A stretch of 64,000 nucleotides of DNA, taken from positions 1 through 64,000 of the forward strand of contig JAFGTS010000011.1 of NCBI GenBank assembly GCA_016933965.1. The letters are read 5' to 3'. The stretch comes from Deltaproteobacteria bacterium. Its GTDB lineage: Bacteria > Desulfobacterota > Syntrophia > Syntrophales > UBA2210. How positions within the stretch are numbered: the stretch's first letter is position 1; each line of letters starts with the position of its first letter. Below the pieces are notes generated by a model. The model made no database searches and had not been told where the DNA came from. It saw nothing but the letters and a program-made list of their open reading frames with translations. Positions 60,617-64,000 of this stretch are shown here, in pieces. A program made the position numbers and the translations under genes.

Positions 60617-63390
60617 CCGTTGGCCTCCTTCAGGCTCTTAATAACTTGCAGCTCATTCCCCCGGTCGTCTATCACCTTGATGGCGACCTGTGTATTCTCA
60701 CCGGCGTCAAAGGGTGCGCTCATGGTTCCGGCCAGATGATCCCAGACACTCTCTTCGTGGGTGGATTTGAGCGCCTTTTTCAGGTTATCCCAAGCGTTGG
60801 TGCGGGGGAAGAAAGCTTGAGAAACATGGAAGCAGAGGCCGTTGTAATCCGTATCCAGAAACCAAGCTGGGACATCGTTTCCCTTTCGTTGATCGGTTTC
60901 CAGCGTTGTTGGATCAAAGACATCAAGCCCCACCAGTTCCACCTGATAGCGGACTGGATCGTCTTTACTTTCAGATTTTACCGTATGAACTTTTACTTCC
61001 GGCAGGCCGCAGACGCTGAAAATCTGACTGGATCGCATGTTTTTCAACAGGTCGCCCATCATCAGGTCGGTTGTTGCCTGCACATAAGTGGCGGGGATCA
61101 TGATCTCGGCAGCGTTTTCAATCAGCATCCTGGCGTTGGGTTGAATGGCAAAGCCGATGACATAGAGATGTGCATATCCCTTCAGGTTGGCTTCCTTCAA
61201 AGCTTCATGCACCAGTTTCTCGCTCACGGCACCGCTTTCCGGACCGAAGACAAGGGCCACCGGCTTTTGTGTCAGAGGGAGCATGCCGGAAGTTTTTTCC
61301 TCTGCCTCCTGACATAAGTCGTCTTTTAGGCTTGGCTGCGGGGCAAGTACCGACATATCCACCAGCGCTTCCGCCGAAAGCGAAAGGGTCTTGGCCGGTG
61401 GCCGGATATTTTTCAGCGTTACCGACTTACCCCCGCCCAAGTGCAGGATAGGCGATTTGCGCAACACTTCCAGCATCCGGTCGATGAAAGAGCTGTACTG
61501 CTCTGCTGCCCCTGCTCCGGAATCCTCTTCGCCGTCACCTTCCCAATCAACCGGGGTTGGAATGGTCGCCTCTACGCAGAACGGCCCGGAGACGCGGGTG
61601 ATTTTGTTTTCGATCTCCGGTCGGTCAATCAGCACCTCTTCCGCTGGCGGCTCGTTGTTGGCAATAGTCTCAAGTTTGATGTGAGGAACGATGCCACCTA
61701 CTTCCTCGCCTTTCTTGTTCTGCTTACGGACGTAGACGAACCCCCCTGCCGGACCGCGAGCCTCATCCTTCAGTTGATAATAGGGGAAGGTCGCTGTCAG
61801 GAGACGTTGCCGTGCCAGCGCCAGCGGTACGCGGGAGGTGTCACAGGTAATCCAGCGGCGGCCACTCGACTCCGCAACATAGGCGGTGGTGCCACTACCG
61901 CAGGTCATGTCCAGCACCAAGTCGCCGGGATCAGTGGTTAACAACAGGCAGCGTTCAGCTACTTTGATATTGGTCTGAACCACGTACAGCTTTTCGTCGG
62001 TAAAACTGCCTGTCAGGGTATCGGTCCATATATTGCCCCTCTCCGTATAAGGGAAGTCGTCGGCAAAACGGCGATACTGAATGCTGTTCTTTGCTCTGTG
62101 GATTCGTCCGGCAGTTGCCAGCCGTTCCATACCAGTCGGGAAATTGGCCTTCCAGTGTGAGTTAGCTCCCGGATTGTAGGTTTTCCCCTCAAATACAAAA
62201 GGCTGTGGTTCGCTGGACGCTCCTTGCGATTGTAAATCGCCTGGTTTATATAGCCTTGCTCCTTCAGGTAATGGCACCTCACGACGCTTTTCCGCGGCCG
62301 TGACACCTCGGTAACTACCATCAGGCAGGAGAACCCAGCGAGCATTCCCTTCGCCTAGCACAACAGGCTGTTCTTCATAAAGTTTGTTTACCTTGACGTG
62401 CGATTTGTCTTTTGCATACCAGAGCAGAAAATCACCAAGGGTAGCAATGGTGGTGGTTTCAAATCCAGATGTTTTCTGGAAGAAAATCTGGGAAACAAAG
62501 TTTTCCTCACCAAACACTTCATCCATAACAGCTCGCACATAATGCTGGTTAATATCACTGATCTGGACAAAAACGCTACCACGGGTATGAAGCAGGTCTT
62601 TGGCGAGCAAGAGCCGGTCTCGCAGATAGGTGAGGTATGAGTGCAAACCCAGCTCCCAGGTATCTCGATAAGCTTTGACCATCTCCGGCTCGCGGGTCAT
62701 GCTGTCGTCATCATTATGGTCCACGTTGCCCACATCTTTCTGGCGCACAAAGGGCTGAAAATTGGAGCCGAATTTCACCCCGTAGGGTGGGTCGAAGTAA
62801 AACATCTGCACCTGCCCGCCCATTCCTTCGTATTGGAGCAACGAGTTCATCACCACAAGTGAATCACCCAGAATCATCCGGTTGACCCATTTATCCTTGT
62901 ACTCGTAAGCCTTCAGGATCTGGTCGATAATAGGGTGCTGCGGATCGTCAAACAGGCTGAACATATCAAGTTGGGAGGATTGAATCTTGTGGCTCTTAAG
63001 GGTTTCGATGATTCCCTTGGTAGAGAGGCGTTCATGGACAAACAGCGGCAAGGTCGGCACATCAAAAGAAAGCCTCTCGGCCTTACCGGCCCAGTTGAGA
63101 AACGGTCTGGAAAGAACCGCCAGCTCACGCGCCGCAGCCTGAGCTTCCTCAACCGTAGCAACCTCCAAAATCCGCTTGATGAGAGTTTCCCCTTGCTCAC
63201 GAGCAGGGTTCCGGCCATCCCAGTTTAGTTCCGGGGAAAGAGAGGAATCATATTTGTATGTAGTCGGGGGTTTTTTCTTCCTGAAATTCGCCTGCGTCCC
63301 CACCTCAGGACGCATCGGGCTTTCGGCCTCGGGGTGTTTGTAGCTTTTTGCTTCAACATTGGTCACGGTAGTTTTATTGGGCTTTGCCAT
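60613..63390 (-). CDS. Type III-like site-specific DNA methyltransferase (Mod)
   Basis: The 925-residue protein has DPPY (200-203, in FYFDPPYGVKFG) before the AdoMet motif DMTCGSGTTAYVAE (494-507), the beta-class order typical of type III Mod and N6-adenine methylation. The target-recognition region should lie between them (about 290-470). The C-terminal about 350 residues are an extra domain with GFAIQPNARMLIENAAEI. It is the first gene of the restriction-modification operon. Confidence 0.9.
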   Translation of the reverse strand: MAKPNKTTVTNVEAKSYKHPEAESPMRPEVGTQANFRKKKPPTTYKYDSSLSPELNWDGRNPAREQGETLIKRILEVATVEEAQAAARELAVLSRPFLNWAGKAERLSFDVPTLPLFVHERLSTKGIIETLKSHKIQSSQLDMFSLFDDPQHPIIDQILKAYEYKDKWVNRMILGDSLVVMNSLLQYEGMGGQVQMFYFDPPYGVKFGSNFQPFVRQKDVGNVDHNDDDSMTREPEMVKAYRDTWELGLHSYLTYLRDRLLLAKDLLHTRGSVFVQISDINQHYVRAVMDEVFGEENFVSQIFFQKTSGFETTTIATLGDFLLWYAKDKSHVKVNKLYEEQPVVLGEGNARWVLLPDGSYRGVTAAEKRREVPLPEGARLYKPGDLQSQGASSEPQPFVFEGKTYNPGANSHWKANFPTGMERLATAGRIHRAKNSIQYRRFADDFPYTERGNIWTDTLTGSFTDEKLYVVQTNIKVAERCLLLTTDPGDLVLDMTCGSGTTAYVAESSGRRWITCDTSRVPLALARQRLLTATFPYYQLKDEARGPAGGFVYVRKQNKKGEEVGGIVPHIKLETIANNEPPAEEVLIDRPEIENKITRVSGPFCVEATIPTPVDWEGDGEEDSGAGAAEQYSSFIDRMLEVLRKSPILHLGGGKSVTLKNIRPPAKTLSLSAEALVDMSVLAPQPSLKDDLCQEAEEKTSGMLPLTQKPVALVFGPESGAVSEKLVHEALKEANLKGYAHLYVIGFAIQPNARMLIENAAEIMIPATYVQATTDLMMGDLLKNMRSSQIFSVCGLPEVKVHTVKSESKDDPVRYQVELVGLDVFDPTTLETDQRKGNDVPAWFLDTDYNGLCFHVSQAFFPRTNAWDNLKKALKSTHEESVWDHLAGTMSAPFDAGENTQVAIKVIDDRGNELQVIKSLKEANG

Positions 63391-63704
63391 TTACCCCTCC
63401 AGTAAATGTCATGAGAAGATGCAAATCCAGGCTTCCAAGTTGTGAATTGAAGAATCTAATCGAAAGTTTATAGCAAGAAATGGGACGAAATAACACAGAA
63501 AACAATCTTCACTTATTCACTTATGTCGCACGCGCATTATGGAAAGAAAGCTGTCACACAAACACCTTCCTCCAATGCCTTGACTTCAATAAGCAGTCAA
63601 TAAGCTCATGACACCCTCAATGTTTAATATAATTAGGTGAAATGATTTAGACATTGTTTTTCTTACAATGCCTGTCAAATCAATTTTTAGCTTAACAACA
63701 ATAA
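63391..63704. other. AT-rich gap, nothing recognised
   Basis: The 314 bases upstream of mod should include its promoter. No gene, repeat or RNA was recognised. Confidence 0.5.
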
Positions 63705-63860
63705 TCATTTTTTAGATTTCTTTTCGTTCTTTTTTATAAAGTCTTTTATCGCCTCTTCGAGTACATCGTTAAAAGGACGTTCGAGGTCAATGGCAAGCTT
63801 TTTGATCTGTTTGAGCAATTCATTATTGATAATGGTTGAAAACATTTTTTTTGTCTTCAT
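63705..63860 (-). CDS. Small ribbon-helix-helix DNA-binding protein
   Basis: The 51-residue frame reads MKTKKMFSTIINNELLKQIKKLAIDLERPFNDVLEEAIKDFIKK and a Lys-rich tail. It has the RHH layout: an N-terminal beta strand (KMFSTIIN), helix A (ELLKQIKKLAIDL), a turn and helix B (NDVLEEAIKDFIKK), as in CopG/ParD/Arc-type repressors. The Shine-Dalgarno is weak. No toxin gene partner is seen downstream. An inverted repeat directly upstream is a likely operator. Confidence 0.75.
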   Translation of the reverse strand: MKTKKMFSTIINNELLKQIKKLAIDLERPFNDVLEEAIKDFIKKNEKKSKK

Positions 63861-63872
63861 GAGAGTAAATTA

Positions 63873-63919
63873 ATATCAATATACAAATAAATCAAGATAA
63901 TACTTGACTATATTGATAT
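63873..63919. promoter_or_regulatory. Probable operator: spaced inverted repeat
   Basis: ATATCAATATA (63873-63883) and its exact complement TATATTGATAT (63909-63919) flank an inner TCAAG/CTTGA pair (63892-63896, 63903-63907). The site lies 12 bases before the RHH gene start, as expected for autoregulation. Confidence 0.55.
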
Positions 63920-63969
63920 CTTGTTATATATATTTCTATATTATTCATTGATACTCCGAATCATAGGCC

Positions 63970-64000
63970 ATGAATACAGAGATAATCACAAAACCCCTGA
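63970..64000 (+). CDS. Possible start of a gene cut by the window edge
   Basis: ATG at 63970 opens MNTEIITKPL and runs out of the window. It is divergent from the RHH gene, sharing its operator region. No ribosome-binding site is clear, so it may not be a gene. Confidence 0.2.
   Translation, partial: MNTEIITKPL

Larger units (their letters stand above)
48592..64000. mobile_element. Probable integrated genomic island (right end outside the window)
   Basis: The left edge is the tRNA-Leu fragment. Inside are phage-type replication genes, an excisionase-like gene, Cys-rich small proteins, a restriction-modification pair and a ribbon-helix-helix regulator, with more AT-rich spacers than the core. 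No integrase or structural phage gene lies before 64000. The sensor-TrkH pair (50151-52350) looks more host-like in base composition, so the true left edge could be near 52360 and the tRNA fragment a relic of another event. Confidence 0.6.

Noticed and set aside
59681-60739. A 352-codon plus-strand frame
   Set aside because: It is antisense to the Res/Mod genes, with no domain or ribosome-binding site.

Overview
The window reads as a chromosomal contig of a Gram-negative anaerobic bacterium, most likely a deltaproteobacterium (Desulfobacterota, Syntrophales/Syntrophobacterales-like). The case rests on a kdsA-kdsC-lptC-lptA-lptB-rpoN-hpf-ptsN-rapZ cluster (LPS-bearing envelope plus sigma-54), an NfeD/slipin pair, type IV pilins with PilSR, and an archaeal-style split Mrp/Mbh cation antiporter. 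The phylum call is inference from gene content; no marker was searched.

Layout. 1-231: end of a probable HD-GYP gene, a shared terminator and tRNA-Met(CAU). 296-13665 (minus): a Mrp-type Na+/H+ antiporter locus (mrpE, B, F, G, MbhD-like, MbhE-like, C, D and a second NuoL/MrpD-like subunit) interrupted by two universal-stress proteins, a CheY-like regulator, a REC-PAS-kinase hybrid and a large Cache-PAS-GAF-PAS kinase. 13734-18592 (minus): HAD phosphatase, slipin, NfeD protease, type-4 uracil-DNA glycosylase, CoaBC. 18896-20236 (plus): M23 peptidase. 20353-30207 (minus): rapZ back to xerD through the LPS-transport/KDO/sigma-54 cluster. 30604-35002 (minus): two type IV pilin genes, pilR, pilS, with a sigma-54 promoter before pilA; comEC follows divergently. 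37833-42143 (plus): hisS, aspS, a LysM lipoprotein, an SMR transporter. 42153-48194 (minus): UvrD-like helicase, adenylate kinase, and a ProX-ProV-ProW glycine-betaine uptake operon.

At 48592 a 3' fragment of tRNA-Leu(UAA) without its 5' half marks a probable attachment site; from here to the window end the content is accessory: a methyltransferase-like membrane protein, an output-less 4HB-HAMP sensor paired with TrkH, a phage-like replication module (XRE regulator, RepO-like initiator, small coupled protein, mini DnaB/RecA-type ATPase, excisionase-like protein, two Cys-rich proteins), a structured-RNA candidate, a type III-like restriction-modification pair, and a small ribbon-helix-helix regulator with an inverted-repeat operator. 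No integrase, capsid or terminase gene is in view.

Scattered between the core genes is a family of short-period (7-8 bp) tandem arrays, mostly (TAATCCG)n / (GGATTAN)n, several as inverted arms. Three share a leader sequence. These arrays, the tRNA-Leu att-like locus, the RNA candidate at 57155-57290 and the sensor-TrkH pair are the least explained parts of the window.
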